64,000 nucleotides of DNA from Micromonospora chokoriensis (lineage in GTDB: Bacteria > Actinomycetota > Actinomycetes > Mycobacteriales > Micromonosporaceae), in contig NZ_LT607409.1 of the NCBI RefSeq assembly GCF_900091505.1, positions 5,704,001 to 5,768,000 of the forward strand. The letters are read 5' to 3'. The notes below the pieces were generated by a model. That model saw nothing but the letters and a program-made list of their open reading frames with translations. It ran no database searches and was not told the origin of the DNA. This document shows, in pieces, positions 32,864-41,822 of this stretch (positions are counted from its first letter, which is position 1; every line of letters begins with the position of its first letter). A program made the translations under genes and the position numbers.

Positions 32864-33507
32864 CAGGCCACCCCGCCCGTGATCGGGGCCACCCCGGAAC
32901 CGTCGGTGCCGGCCAGCCGGTCGCCGAGCAGCCGCTCGACGTACTTGGCCAGCACGTCGACCTCCAGGTTGACCGGGTCGCCGACGCCCTTCGCGCCGAG
33001 CGTGGTCAGCTTCAGCGTGGTCGGGATCAACCCGACGGCGAACTCGTCCGCGCCCACCCCGGCCACGGTCAGCGAGACACCGTCGATGGTGATCGAGCCC
33101 TTCTCCACCACGTACCGGGACAGGCCGGCGGGCAGCCGGAAGCGGACCGTCTCCCACTGCTCGGCCGGCTCCCGGGAGACCAGCTCGCCGACCCCGTCCA
33201 CGTGGCCCTGCACCAGGTGCCCGCCGAGCCGACTGCCGAGCGCGGCGGCCCGCTCCAGGTTGACCGGGTCGCCGACGCTCAGCGCGCCCAGCGCGGAGCG
33301 GCGGAGCGTCTCGCCCATCACGTCGGCGGTGAAGACCCCGTCGGCCACGTCCACCACGGTCAGGCAGACGCCGTTGACCGCGATGGAGTCGCCGTGCCGG
33401 GCGTCCGAGGTGACCAACGGACCACGGACGCCGATCAGCGCGGAATCGCCCGCCGTCGCCGTGACCCGGACGATCTCCCCCAACTCCTCGATAATGCCGG
33501 TGAACAT
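32863..33507 (-). CDS. ribE: Riboflavin synthase alpha chain
   Basis: Dismutates two lumazines to riboflavin. 214 residues made of two homologous barrels: N-barrel MFTGIIEELGEIVRV with GDSIAVNGVCLTVV, and C-barrel LVQGHVDGVGEL with GSITIDGVSLTVAGVG. Both barrels retain the GVxLTV motif. It follows ribD and is coupled to ribM. Normal length. Confidence 0.97.
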   Translation of the reverse strand: MFTGIIEELGEIVRVTATAGDSALIGVRGPLVTSDARHGDSIAVNGVCLTVVDVADGVFTADVMGETLRRSALGALSVGDPVNLERAAALGSRLGGHLVQGHVDGVGELVSREPAEQWETVRFRLPAGLSRYVVEKGSITIDGVSLTVAGVGADEFAVGLIPTTLKLTTLGAKGVGDPVNLEVDVLAKYVERLLGDRLAGTDGSGVAPITGGVA

Positions 33508-33508
33508 G

Positions 33509-34570
33509 TCAGCCCTCCCTTTTGCGGGGCAAAGCGGTGATCCGGAGATCCGGACCGATCTGCGTAACGTCGACGAACTCCAGATCGATCGCCTCAGCGA
33601 TGGTGCTCACTCCCGCGTCGACCAGAGCGGTCGGTCCGGCGCCGAGCAGTCGCGGCGCGACGTACCCGATGACCTTGTCGACCAGGCCGGCCCGCAGGAA
33701 CGCGCCGGCCAACTGGGGGCCGCCCTCCAGCAGCAGCGAGCGGACCCCCCGCTCGTGCAGCGCCGCGAGCAGCGCCGACAGGTCGACCCGGCCGTCCGGG
33801 CCGGCGCCGACCTCCTCGGCGGTCGCGATCCACGTCCGCGCGGCGCCGTCGCGGACCCGGGCGTCAGCCGGGGTACGCCCCGAGCTGTCCACCACCACCC
33901 GCAGCGGCTGCCGGATGGCCAGGCTGCCGTCGCGCAGGTTGCGAGCGGTCAGCCGGGGGTCGTCGGCGAGCACGGTGCCCACCCCGGCGAGCACCGCGTC
34001 GACAGTGCCCCGCAGCGCGTGCACGTCGATCCGGGCGGCCTCCGAGGTGATCCACATGCTGGTGCCGTCCAGAGCGGCGGCGCGCCCGTCGAGCGTGGCG
34101 GCGTACTTCCAGATCACGTACGGCCAGCCGCGGCGCATCGAGGTCAGCCATGCGACGTTGCCGGCCTCGGCCTCGTCGCCGCGTACCCCGAGGTCGACGC
34201 GGACCCCGGCGGCGCGCAGGGTGGCGGCGCCACCGGACGCGACCGGGTTGGGATCGGGTACGGCGATGACCACCCGGGCGACCCCGGCCTGGACCAGCGC
34301 GGAACTACAGGGGCCGGTGCGGCCGGTGTGGTCACAGGGCTCCAGGGTGACGACCGCGGTGCCGCCCTTGGCCCGCTGCCCGGCCTGCGCCAGGGCGACG
34401 ATCTCGGCGTGCGGCCCGCCGGCGTACGCGTGGAAGCCCTCCCCCACGACCTGGCCGTCCTCGTCGAGCAGCACGCACCCGACCACCGGATTGGGGCTGG
34501 TCGTACCGAGCCCGCGCGCCGCCAACTCGATCGCACGCCGCATCGCCTCGTCAACGGAGACGCTGGCCAT
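33509..34570 (-). CDS. ribD: Bifunctional pyrimidine deaminase/reductase
   Basis: 353 residues. The N-terminal deaminase (about 1-145) has the zinc site HAEIVALAQAG and TLEPCDHTGRTGPCSSAL. The C-terminal NADPH reductase (about 150-350) has WKYAATLDGRAAALDGTSMWI and LLLEGGPQLAGAFLRAGL. It catalyses steps two and three of flavin synthesis. ATG at 34570 (MASVSVDEA) is chosen. It is the first gene behind the FMN riboswitch, with about 170 bases between the aptamer and the start. Confidence 0.97.
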   Translation of the reverse strand: MASVSVDEAMRRAIELAARGLGTTSPNPVVGCVLLDEDGQVVGEGFHAYAGGPHAEIVALAQAGQRAKGGTAVVTLEPCDHTGRTGPCSSALVQAGVARVVIAVPDPNPVASGGAATLRAAGVRVDLGVRGDEAEAGNVAWLTSMRRGWPYVIWKYAATLDGRAAALDGTSMWITSEAARIDVHALRGTVDAVLAGVGTVLADDPRLTARNLRDGSLAIRQPLRVVVDSSGRTPADARVRDGAARTWIATAEEVGAGPDGRVDLSALLAALHERGVRSLLLEGGPQLAGAFLRAGLVDKVIGYVAPRLLGAGPTALVDAGVSTIAEAIDLEFVDVTQIGPDLRITALPRKREG

Positions 34571-34740
34571 CGCCCTGCCCTGCCCTCTCACTCGCCGTCC
34601 GCGCGCTGGCGGTCAGGGAGGCGGCGGCCATGGGGCCGCGGGCAGGCGGAGGCGGAATCCGGGAACGGCACAGCCGCCCCGGGAGGTCGGCACGGCACGC
34701 TGAAGCCAGCGGCCGGCACGGACCGTCCGTCCCGCGCGCT

Positions 34741-34899
34741 GTCTCCCATCCGGACTGTCTGGGCGCGGACGAACCGCCCCCAACCGTCGGCCCCGGATTT
34801 TCACCAGGTCCACCGGGCGGCAGAGCCGTCCGGGTCGCGGGCTGACCACGGTTGGACCGTGGATCACCGCCGGTTCGGAATTTCACCGAGTCCCGCCAG
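34741..34899 (-). promoter_or_regulatory. FMN riboswitch (RFN element)
   Basis: On the minus strand the conserved RFN blocks appear in order: GACTCGGTGAAATTCCGAAC with CGGCGGTGATC, AGCCCGCGACCCG, GGTGGACCTGGTGAAAATCC, GGGGCCGACGG, and the closing CAGTCCGGATGGGAGAC. A variable arm (CCACGG-TCCAA-CCGTGG) is also clear. It controls ribD onward. No T-rich terminator follows, so control is probably at translation or Rho-dependent, which is inference. Confidence 0.97.
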
Positions 34900-34984
34900 C
34901 GCGTGGTGGGTTATACCGGCAGTCTTACACGCTGACGCCGCTCCGCCGCCACCTAGGCGAGCTACTTCACAGCGGGATCACGCG

Positions 34985-35941
34985 TCAGGTGACGCCGCGA
35001 CGCCGGTCCACCGCCACGTACGACCCGGGTTGGCTCTTGGCGACCGTCTTCATCTCCGACGCCACCGCGATCACCTCCAGGGGGTCGGTGAACCGCCTGC
35101 CGGCGTCGGAGAGGGACACCCCGATGGAGAGCGTGACCAGGGCGGCGCGACGGATGTTGCCCCGCCGGTCCTTCAGCTCGACGAAGCCGCGCTCCCGGTC
35201 GGTCGGGTCGTAGAGCGTGTCGGCGGCGGTCTCGAAGTCCACCACCGCCTGGGAGGTCAGCGGGCGGACCTGGTCCGGGGCGCAGACGATGACGAAGTCG
35301 TCACCGCCGACGTGGCCGAGAAAGGCCGGCGGCAGGCCGACACCCACCACCGCCCGGTGCAGGCTGCGGGCCAACGCGGAGATGAAGTCGTCGCCCCGGA
35401 CGAAGCCGTACCGGTCGTTGACGCTCTTGAACCGGTCGATGTCGACGTAGCCGACGGCGTAGTCCACGCCCTGCCGCACCCGGTCGCTGATCTCCCGACG
35501 GATCCGGCTGTTGCCGGGCAGCCCGGTCAGCGGGGAGACCTCCCGGAACTCCTTGTTGCGGCGCAGCGTGGACGAGACCCGGGCCACCAGTTCGGCGGTG
35601 TCGAACGGCTTGACCAGGTAGTCGTCGGCGCCGGCGCTGAGCCCCAGCACCTTGTCGACGGTCATCCCCTTGGCCGTCAACATGATCACCGGCAGGGCGG
35701 AGGTCATCGGGTCGGCGCGCAGCCGACGGGTCAGCTCCAGGCCGTCGATCCGGGGCATCATGAGGTCGACCACCGCCAGGTCGGGACGCTCACGTTCGAT
35801 GACCTCGAGGGCCTCCTGGCCGTCGCTGGCGTGGATCACGTCGAAGCCGTGCAGGCGCAGGTTGAACTCGACGAAACGAGCGATGTCCTCGTCGTCGTCG
35901 ACGACGAGGATGATGTCCTTGCGGTCGCCGTCGGGTTCCAC
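34985..35941 (-). CDS. Response-regulator receiver plus GGDEF domain protein
   Basis: 318 residues. The receiver domain (about 8-125) has DDDEDI, the phospho-acceptor Asp in VVDLMMPRIDG and the conserved Lys in DDYLVKPFD. A GGDEF domain follows (about 140-305) with VGYVDIDRFKSVNDRYGF and the active-site loop HVGGDDF. GGDDF in place of GGDEF is a common variant, so diguanylate cyclase activity is plausible. No RxxD inhibitory site is visible. GTG at 35941 is one base after the rpe stop. No histidine kinase is adjacent. Confidence 0.92.
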   Translation of the reverse strand: MEPDGDRKDIILVVDDDEDIARFVEFNLRLHGFDVIHASDGQEALEVIERERPDLAVVDLMMPRIDGLELTRRLRADPMTSALPVIMLTAKGMTVDKVLGLSAGADDYLVKPFDTAELVARVSSTLRRNKEFREVSPLTGLPGNSRIRREISDRVRQGVDYAVGYVDIDRFKSVNDRYGFVRGDDFISALARSLHRAVVGVGLPPAFLGHVGGDDFVIVCAPDQVRPLTSQAVVDFETAADTLYDPTDRERGFVELKDRRGNIRRAALVTLSIGVSLSDAGRRFTDPLEVIAVASEMKTVAKSQPGSYVAVDRRRGVT

Positions 35942-35942
35942 G

Positions 35943-36623
35943 TCAGGCGCCGGGAGCCGCGCGTTCCGCCAGCGTACGCAGCCGCCGTACCGCCTCCGCC
36001 GGGTCGGCGGCGCCGTAGACAGCGGTGCCGGCGACGAACGCGTCGGCGCCCGCCGCGGCGGCCTGCTCGATGGTGTCGGCGGCGATCCCGCCGTCCACCT
36101 CGATGCGCAGTTCCAGGTGCCCGGTCGAGACGTGCCGGCGGGCGGCACGCACCTTGTCGAGCAGGTGCGGGATGAACCGCTGCCCACCGAAGCCGGCCTT
36201 GATCGTCATGATCAGCAGCGTGTCGAAGCTGGGCAGCAGGTCCAGGTACGGCTCGATCGGGGTGTCCCGGTCGATGGCCAGTCCCGCCTTCGCGCCGGCC
36301 GACCGCAGGTCCTTGGCCAGCGCCACCGGATCGTCGGAGGCCTCGGCGTGGAAGGTGACGTTGTACGCTCCGGCGTCGGCGTAACCGGGAGCCCACCGAC
36401 GCGGATCCTCGATCATCAGGTGCACGTCGAACGGCATCGCGGTGACGGCCCGCAGGCTCTGCACCACGGGCAGGCCGATGGTCAGGTTCGGCACGAAGTG
36501 GTTGTCCATCACGTCGACGTGCAACCAGTCCGCGGCGTCCTCGACGGCACGGACCTCTTCGGCGAGGCGGGAGAAATCGGCGGCCAGGATGCTCGGCGCG
36601 ACGATCGGCGGCGGTACGGTCAC
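35943..36623 (-). CDS. rpe: Ribulose-phosphate 3-epimerase
   Basis: Interconverts ribulose 5-phosphate and xylulose 5-phosphate. 226 residues of TIM barrel: APSILAADFSRLAEEV, LHVDVMDNHFVPNLTIG with metal-binding His/Asp, FDVHLMIEDP, MTIKAGFGGQRFIP and RIEVDGGIAADTI. GTG at 36623 is chosen at the start of homology. A -10 TACACT ends six bases upstream with no Shine-Dalgarno, suggesting a leaderless mRNA. It may supply ribulose 5-phosphate to ribBA. Confidence 0.96.
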   Translation of the reverse strand: MTVPPPIVAPSILAADFSRLAEEVRAVEDAADWLHVDVMDNHFVPNLTIGLPVVQSLRAVTAMPFDVHLMIEDPRRWAPGYADAGAYNVTFHAEASDDPVALAKDLRSAGAKAGLAIDRDTPIEPYLDLLPSFDTLLIMTIKAGFGGQRFIPHLLDKVRAARRHVSTGHLELRIEVDGGIAADTIEQAAAAGADAFVAGTAVYGAADPAEAVRRLRTLAERAAPGA

Positions 36624-36877
36624 GTGGCCAGTGTACGAACGTGGCGACCCGCTACCCGCATCGCGCCACCTTCGGGGACGCGCTGTGACCCAGCAGTGAC
36701 CACTGGTGCAGAATTGGCCGATCCGGATCCCCCAATCCGGACGAACAGACGTCAATGGCTGGCCGATCGGCGGAAAGGCGACGACACTCCAACCGGGACT
36801 GTGCCATAGGCTGCACGCCCGCCGGGGTCTCGCCATGGGCGCGGCGACCGGCCGCCAGCTCCCGGGAAGGGCGGACG

Positions 36878-37768
36878 ATGCGACGGTGGCTCCCAGCGCT
36901 GGTGCTGGCCGGCGTCACGACGATACTGCTGGCCGGTTGCGCGCCGGCCCGAGGCGCGGACGGTGACCTCACCGACGACTGGCCGGCGCTGCGGGTACCG
37001 AAGCCGTTCAGCCCGGCCACCGACACCTGTCTCCCCCGGATCATCCCGGTCGTGCAGGCCAGCACGTACGAGACGGTGGACTGCGCGCGCAACCACCTGG
37101 CCGAGACCATCCACGTCGGCACCTTCACCGGACCGGACGCACTGACCGAGGCCCGGCCCGAGCCCGGCTCGCCGGCGCTGCGCACCGCCCGCGCGGAGTG
37201 CGACCAGCGGGCCCGGGAGGTGCTCGGCGGCGACTGGCACACCGCCCGGCTCGCGTTGAACCTCGCGTTGCCGTCCGCCCCCGCCTGGTCCGGCGGGGCA
37301 CGCTGGTTCCGCTGCGACCTGAGCGAGACCGGCAGCATCGACAACACCCGACCGGTCAACCGCACCGGCAGCCTGCGCGGCGCGTTGATCGGCGACAGCC
37401 CGCTCACGCACCGCTGCTTCGACCCGAAGCTGATCGGCGACAACCTCAACTACATGGCGCCCGTGCTCTGCACCGAACCGCACCGCGCCGAGTTCGTGGG
37501 CGTCTACGAGGAACGCGACATGAGTTGGGCCGACTTCAGCAAGGCCGCCGCCCAGGCGCACCGGCGTTGCATGGAGCTGATCGCCACGTTCGCGGCGGTG
37601 CCGAACAACAGCGAACTGCCGTACCGAGCGGGGTCGATCTACTACCCACCGTCGCAACGCGAGTGGGAGGAGGGCGACCGCGGAGTGCGCTGTTTCCTGT
37701 GGAGCGACGACCGCAAACTCACCCGTTCGATGCGCGGCGCCGGCCCCGAGGGACTTCCGGCGATCTGA
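36878..37768 (+). CDS. Septum-formation family lipoprotein (first of a tandem pair)
   Basis: 296 residues. A lipoprotein signal (VLAGVTTILLAGC) puts it outside the membrane. The mature part has eight cysteines in the contexts DTCLP, VDCAR, AECDQ, FRCDL, HRCFD, VLCTE, RRCME and VRCFLW, probably four disulfides, in a pattern resembling actinobacterial septum-formation (PF13845-like) proteins. The role is unproven. GGAAGGG precedes the ATG. The following gene is a full-length paralogue of the same length. Confidence 0.8.
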   Translation: MRRWLPALVLAGVTTILLAGCAPARGADGDLTDDWPALRVPKPFSPATDTCLPRIIPVVQASTYETVDCARNHLAETIHVGTFTGPDALTEARPEPGSPALRTARAECDQRAREVLGGDWHTARLALNLALPSAPAWSGGARWFRCDLSETGSIDNTRPVNRTGSLRGALIGDSPLTHRCFDPKLIGDNLNYMAPVLCTEPHRAEFVGVYEERDMSWADFSKAAAQAHRRCMELIATFAAVPNNSELPYRAGSIYYPPSQREWEEGDRGVRCFLWSDDRKLTRSMRGAGPEGLPAI

Positions 37769-37852
37769 GCGGTGGTGCCGTATGCTGCTGCGCCGTGGCG
37801 CCACCGCCCGGCCGGGTCCGGTCGGCGGCCACCAGCGGCGGGGAGGTCAGGG

Positions 37853-38743
37853 ATGCGACGGTGGTTGACGGCGTTCGCCGGAGGTGCGGCCCTGACGCTG
37901 GCACTGGCCGGATGCAGCGCGCCCGCCGGCCTCGACCGGGACCTCGTCGACGACTGGCCGGCGCCCGTCGCGGCGCAGCAGTTCGTCCCCGCCGCCGACG
38001 TCTGCCACCAGACCACCCAGCAGGTCGGCTTCCTGACCGGCTACAACCCGACGCCGTGCACCGAGGCGCACCGGGTCGAGACCATGCACGTCGGCACCCT
38101 CACCGGTCCGGCCGCCGAGCCCGGCACGACGCCGCTGCCCGGTTCGGCGGGCATGCGGGCCGCGCAGGCCGCGTGCGACAAACAGGTCAACAAGGCGGTC
38201 GGCGCCGACTGGCGCTCCGGGCGACTCGGCCTGACCGTCGTGCTGCCGTCACCGCAGGCCTGGGCCGGCGGGGCCCGCTGGTACCGCTGCGACGTCACCG
38301 AGATCGTCAGCATCGACGACACCACCGTCGACCTGCGCACCGGCAGCCTCCGGGGCTCGTTGTCCGGTGCCGCCCCTCTGGCGTACCGCTGCTTCAACCC
38401 GAAGATGGTCAAGGACGACATCGACGAGATGGTGCCGGTGTCCTGCACCGCGAAGCACCACGCCGAGTTCGTCGGGGTGTGGCAGGCCCCGGACGTCAGC
38501 TACGCCGAGTTCTCCCGCACCACCAAGCGCACCCACAAGGCCTGCCAGTCGATGATCGCCAAGTACGCGAAGGTGCCGGACAACTCCCAACTCGACTTCC
38601 GCGCCGGAACGATCTACTACCAGCCGTACGAGGAAGAGTGGAAGAACGGCAACCGCGGCGTGCAGTGCTTCCTCTGGATCTCCGACCGGGACCTGACCCG
38701 CTCGATGAAGAACGCCGGCCCCAAGGGCCTCCCGGTCACCTGA
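37853..38743 (+). CDS. Septum-formation family lipoprotein (second of a tandem pair)
   Basis: 296 residues, exactly as long as its upstream neighbour. It shares MRRWL at the start, the lipobox region ALTLALAGC, the eight-cysteine pattern (DVCHQ, TPCTE, AACDK, YRCDV, YRCFN, VSCTA, KACQS, VQCFLW), TGSLRG, HAEFVGVW and GTIYYQP. The two clearly arose by tandem duplication and then diverged. GGGGAGG precedes the ATG at 37853. Transcription ends at a perfect hairpin shared with convergent rsmB. Confidence 0.8.
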   Translation: MRRWLTAFAGGAALTLALAGCSAPAGLDRDLVDDWPAPVAAQQFVPAADVCHQTTQQVGFLTGYNPTPCTEAHRVETMHVGTLTGPAAEPGTTPLPGSAGMRAAQAACDKQVNKAVGADWRSGRLGLTVVLPSPQAWAGGARWYRCDVTEIVSIDDTTVDLRTGSLRGSLSGAAPLAYRCFNPKMVKDDIDEMVPVSCTAKHHAEFVGVWQAPDVSYAEFSRTTKRTHKACQSMIAKYAKVPDNSQLDFRAGTIYYQPYEEEWKNGNRGVQCFLWISDRDLTRSMKNAGPKGLPVT

Positions 38744-38748
38744 GCCGC

Positions 38749-38779
38749 CGCGTCCGGCCGGGGGAACCGGCCGGACGCG
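38749..38779. terminator. Bidirectional terminator
   Basis: Perfect 13-bp stem CGCGTCCGGCCGG / CCGGCCGGACGCG with loop GGGAA, placed between the convergent lipoprotein and rsmB genes. Confidence 0.85.
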
Positions 38780-38786
38780 AACCGCG

Positions 38787-40223
38787 TCAGTTTCGGCGCA
38801 GGACCGCGAGGAACATCGCGTCGGTGCCGTGGCGGTGTGGCCACAGCTGCACGGTCGGCCCGTCGCCCAGACCGGGCATCCCGGCCGGCAGCAACGGACG
38901 GGCGTCCACGAAGTCCACCGCGACACCGCTGCGGCGGGCCGCCTCGGTCACCGTCACGTGCGTCTCGACGGTGTGCGGCGAGCAGGTGACATAGGCGACC
39001 AGGCCACCGGGCCGGACCGCCCGCAGCGCCGCACCGAGCAACTCCCGTTGCAGCCGGGTCAGCGGCGGCAGGTCCGACGGCTGGCGACGCCAGCGCGACT
39101 CCGGCCGACGACGCAGCGAGCCCAGCCCCGTGCACGGTGCGTCCACCAGCACCCGGTCGAAGTGCTGCTCGGGCAGCTTCGGGTCGCCACCGACCTCCCG
39201 GCCGTCCATGGCCAGCACGGCCACCGGCAGGCCCCGGGTCGCCTGGGACACCAACCGGGCCCGGTGGTCGGCCACCTCCACAGCTGTCACCCGGGCACCA
39301 CGCTGGGCGGCCAGGGCACCCAGCAGACCGGCCTTGCCACCCGGACCGGCGCACAGGTCCAGCCAGCGCCCGTCCGGACCGTCGAGCGGCGCGTCGGCGA
39401 GCGCCGCCGCCACCAACTGGGAGCCCTCGTCCTGGACGTGGGCAAGGCCGTCGGCCACCGCCGGCACGTCGCCGGGCGCCCCGCCGGGCAGATAGACGGC
39501 GTACGGCGAGAAGGCACCGGGTGCACCGCCCACCTGGTCGGCCAGGTCGACCGGGTCGATCAGCCCTGGCCGGGCACAGAGGTGCACCGCCGGACGCTCG
39601 TTGTCCTCGATCAGGAGGCGGGTCGTCTCGCCGAGGTCGCCGCCGAGCGCCTCGGAGAAGGCCCGCACGATCCACTGCGGATGGCTGTACGCCAGGGCCA
39701 GGTGCCCGACCGGATCGGTCTCCATCGGTGGGGCGAGCTTCGCCACCCAGGCGTCCACGTCACGGGTGGACACCTCGCGCAGCACCGCGTTGGCGAAACC
39801 CGCGGCACCCGGCGCGACCGAGCGAACCAGGTCCACTGTCGACGAGACAGCGGCGTGCGGCGGCACCCGGGTGTACAGCAACTGGTACGCCCCGAGCCGC
39901 AACGCGTCACGTGCCGGAGGGTCGATGCGGGCCACGTCCCGACCGGACGCGTCGGTCAGGATCGCGTCCAACGTGCCCAGATGGCGCAGGGTGCCGTAGG
40001 TCAGCTCGGTGGCGAAGGCCGCGTCCCGGCCGAACAGCCCCTCCTCCCGCAGGATGGTGGGCAGCACCAGGTTGGCGAACGCGTCGTCGCGGTGCACCGC
40101 CGCCACCGCCTCGTACGCGGCCCGACGCGGTCGGTCCAGTGGCGGCCGGGCCGGCCGACGGTCCCCGCCACGCCCCGAGGGCGGACCCGAGCGCGTGGGA
40201 CGCGTCCCCTCCGGGGCCGTCAC
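38787..40223 (-). CDS. rsmB: 16S rRNA (cytosine-967-C5)-methyltransferase
   Basis: 478 residues. An N-terminal NusB-like RNA-binding domain (about 30-170) precedes the RsmB/NOP2 methyltransferase. SAM site LDLCAGPGGKAGLLGALA; the two catalytic cysteines lie in VDAPCTGLGSLRRRPE (TxGxG loop) and VTCSPHTVETH. A basic Arg/Pro/Gly-rich N-terminal extension is common in actinomycetes. ATG at 40223 overlaps the fmt stop (ATGA), placing it as third gene of def-fmt-rsmB. Confidence 0.96.
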   Translation of the reverse strand: MTAPEGTRPTRSGPPSGRGGDRRPARPPLDRPRRAAYEAVAAVHRDDAFANLVLPTILREEGLFGRDAAFATELTYGTLRHLGTLDAILTDASGRDVARIDPPARDALRLGAYQLLYTRVPPHAAVSSTVDLVRSVAPGAAGFANAVLREVSTRDVDAWVAKLAPPMETDPVGHLALAYSHPQWIVRAFSEALGGDLGETTRLLIEDNERPAVHLCARPGLIDPVDLADQVGGAPGAFSPYAVYLPGGAPGDVPAVADGLAHVQDEGSQLVAAALADAPLDGPDGRWLDLCAGPGGKAGLLGALAAQRGARVTAVEVADHRARLVSQATRGLPVAVLAMDGREVGGDPKLPEQHFDRVLVDAPCTGLGSLRRRPESRWRRQPSDLPPLTRLQRELLGAALRAVRPGGLVAYVTCSPHTVETHVTVTEAARRSGVAVDFVDARPLLPAGMPGLGDGPTVQLWPHRHGTDAMFLAVLRRN

Positions 40224-41146
40224 GCGAACTCCTCGCCGGTGCCGACGCGCACGCCGCGCGCCCAGTCGGTGGCGCCCATCGCCCGCTTACCGGCGGCACG
40301 GACCTCACCGAGGCGCACCGGCACGGTCGCCGTGCCGGCGAGCACCCGGGACTTCTCCACCAGCAACTCCCCCGGCTTCAACTCCGGGCCGTCGGGCTCC
40401 GGCACGACCGGGCCGAGCTTCACCCGCTCGCCGCGGAACGTGGTCCAGCCCCCCGGGGCCGGGGTGCACGCGCGCAGGCGACGGTCCACGGCGAAAGCGG
40501 GGTCGCCCCAGCGCACCCGGGCGTCGTCCACTGTCAGTTTCGGTGCCAGCGACACCCCGTCGGCGGGCTGCGGCTCGGCCCGCGCGGTGCCGTCGGCGAT
40601 CGCGTCGAGCACCGCCACCAGCAGCCCGGCGCCGGAGTCGGCGAGCCGCCCCAGCAGATCGCCGGAGGTGTCGGCGGCGCGGATCTCGTCGGTGAGAGTG
40701 CCGTAGACCGGGCCGGTGTCCAGGCCCTCCTCCAGCTGGAAGACGCTGGCACCGGTCAGCTCGTCGCCGTGCAGGACGGCGTGCTGCACGGGCGCGGCGC
40801 CACGCCAGGCGGGCAGCAGCGAGAAGTGCAGGTTGATCCAGCCGTGCCGGGGGATCTCCAGGGCGGCCGGCGGCACCAGCGCGCCGTAGGCGACCACCGG
40901 CACGCAGTCCGGTGCGAGGGCGCGGAGCCGGTCGAGGAACTCGGGCTCGCGGGGCCGGGCCGGCGTGAGCACCTCCACGCCGTGCTCGTCGGCCCACTCG
41001 CCGACCGGGGACCGGGACAGACCGCGCCCCCGCCCGGCGGGCGCGTCGGGCCGGGTGACCACGGCGACCAGCTCGTGCCGGGAGGCGGCGACGGCAGCCA
41101 GGGCGGGCACGGCGACGGCCGGCGTACCGGCGAAGATCACGCGCAT
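40220..41146 (-). CDS. fmt: Methionyl-tRNA formyltransferase
   Basis: Formylates initiator Met-tRNA. 308 residues. The Rossmann part starts MRVIFAGTPAVAVPAL. The formyl-folate site reads INLHFSLLPAWRGAAPVQHA, with the catalytic Asn and His; the usual Asn-Leu-His-Pro-Ser motif is NLHFS here. The C-terminal tRNA-binding domain begins near residue 205. ATG at 41146 lies five bases after the def stop. Works with Def in the formyl-methionine cycle. Confidence 0.96.
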   Translation of the reverse strand: MRVIFAGTPAVAVPALAAVAASRHELVAVVTRPDAPAGRGRGLSRSPVGEWADEHGVEVLTPARPREPEFLDRLRALAPDCVPVVAYGALVPPAALEIPRHGWINLHFSLLPAWRGAAPVQHAVLHGDELTGASVFQLEEGLDTGPVYGTLTDEIRAADTSGDLLGRLADSGAGLLVAVLDAIADGTARAEPQPADGVSLAPKLTVDDARVRWGDPAFAVDRRLRACTPAPGGWTTFRGERVKLGPVVPEPDGPELKPGELLVEKSRVLAGTATVPVRLGEVRAAGKRAMGATDWARGVRVGTGEEFA

Positions 41147-41151
41147 CCGGG

Positions 41152-41712
41152 TCACCGCCCCAGGCCGAAGGGACCACCCGCGCCGTGCGGGTTGACCTTG
41201 ACCGTGGGCGGGGCGGACGCGTCGTACCACTCGGCCTGGCGGATCGCCTTCATCGCCTCCTTGCGACCGGCGGCGTCCAGCCGGTCCAGGAAGAGCACGC
41301 CGTCGAGGTGGTCGGTCTCGTGCTGCACGCAGCGGGCCATCAGGCCGGTGCCGACGATCTGCAACGGGTCGCCGTAGCCGTTGAAGCCCTTGGCGATGAC
41401 GTTCTGGCGGCGCTTGGTGTCGAAGTAGAGCCCGGGGATGGACAGGCAGCCCTCCGGGCCGTCCTGCTCCTCCTCGTCGGGGAACTCGAGCACGGGGTTG
41501 ACGAGGTGCCCGAGCACGTCGTCGACGTCGAAGGCGAACACCCGCAGGCCCACACCGAGCTGCGGTGCGGCCAGACCGGCGCCGTTCTGCTCACGCATCG
41601 TGTCGGTCAGGTCGGCGATGAGCCGCCGCAACTCGACGTCGAAATCGACCACCGGATCGGCCGGCGTGCGCAGCACCGGATCCCCAAACAGACGGATGGG
41701 CTGGACGGTCAC
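41152..41712 (-). CDS. def: Peptide deformylase
   Basis: A metalloenzyme that removes formyl from nascent chains. 186 residues. The three motifs are intact: GAGLAAPQLG (motif 1), EGCLSIPG with the metal Cys (motif 2) and QHETDHLDGVLF with HExxH-type His/Glu ligands (motif 3). GTG at 41712 is chosen because AAGGAG sits eight bases upstream; an earlier GTG at 41730 would place that site inside the gene. Confidence 0.96.
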   Translation of the reverse strand: MTVQPIRLFGDPVLRTPADPVVDFDVELRRLIADLTDTMREQNGAGLAAPQLGVGLRVFAFDVDDVLGHLVNPVLEFPDEEEQDGPEGCLSIPGLYFDTKRRQNVIAKGFNGYGDPLQIVGTGLMARCVQHETDHLDGVLFLDRLDAAGRKEAMKAIRQAEWYDASAPPTVKVNPHGAGGPFGLGR

Positions 41713-41822
41713 GCGGGGTGGCTCCTTCACGGGTCGGACGAGCGGTGCCGTACCAGTCTACGGAGTGCCCGGCCAGCGGCAGGGCGGCGCACCTCGATCA
41801 CCCGCCGCCGGTGTGCCCAGCG

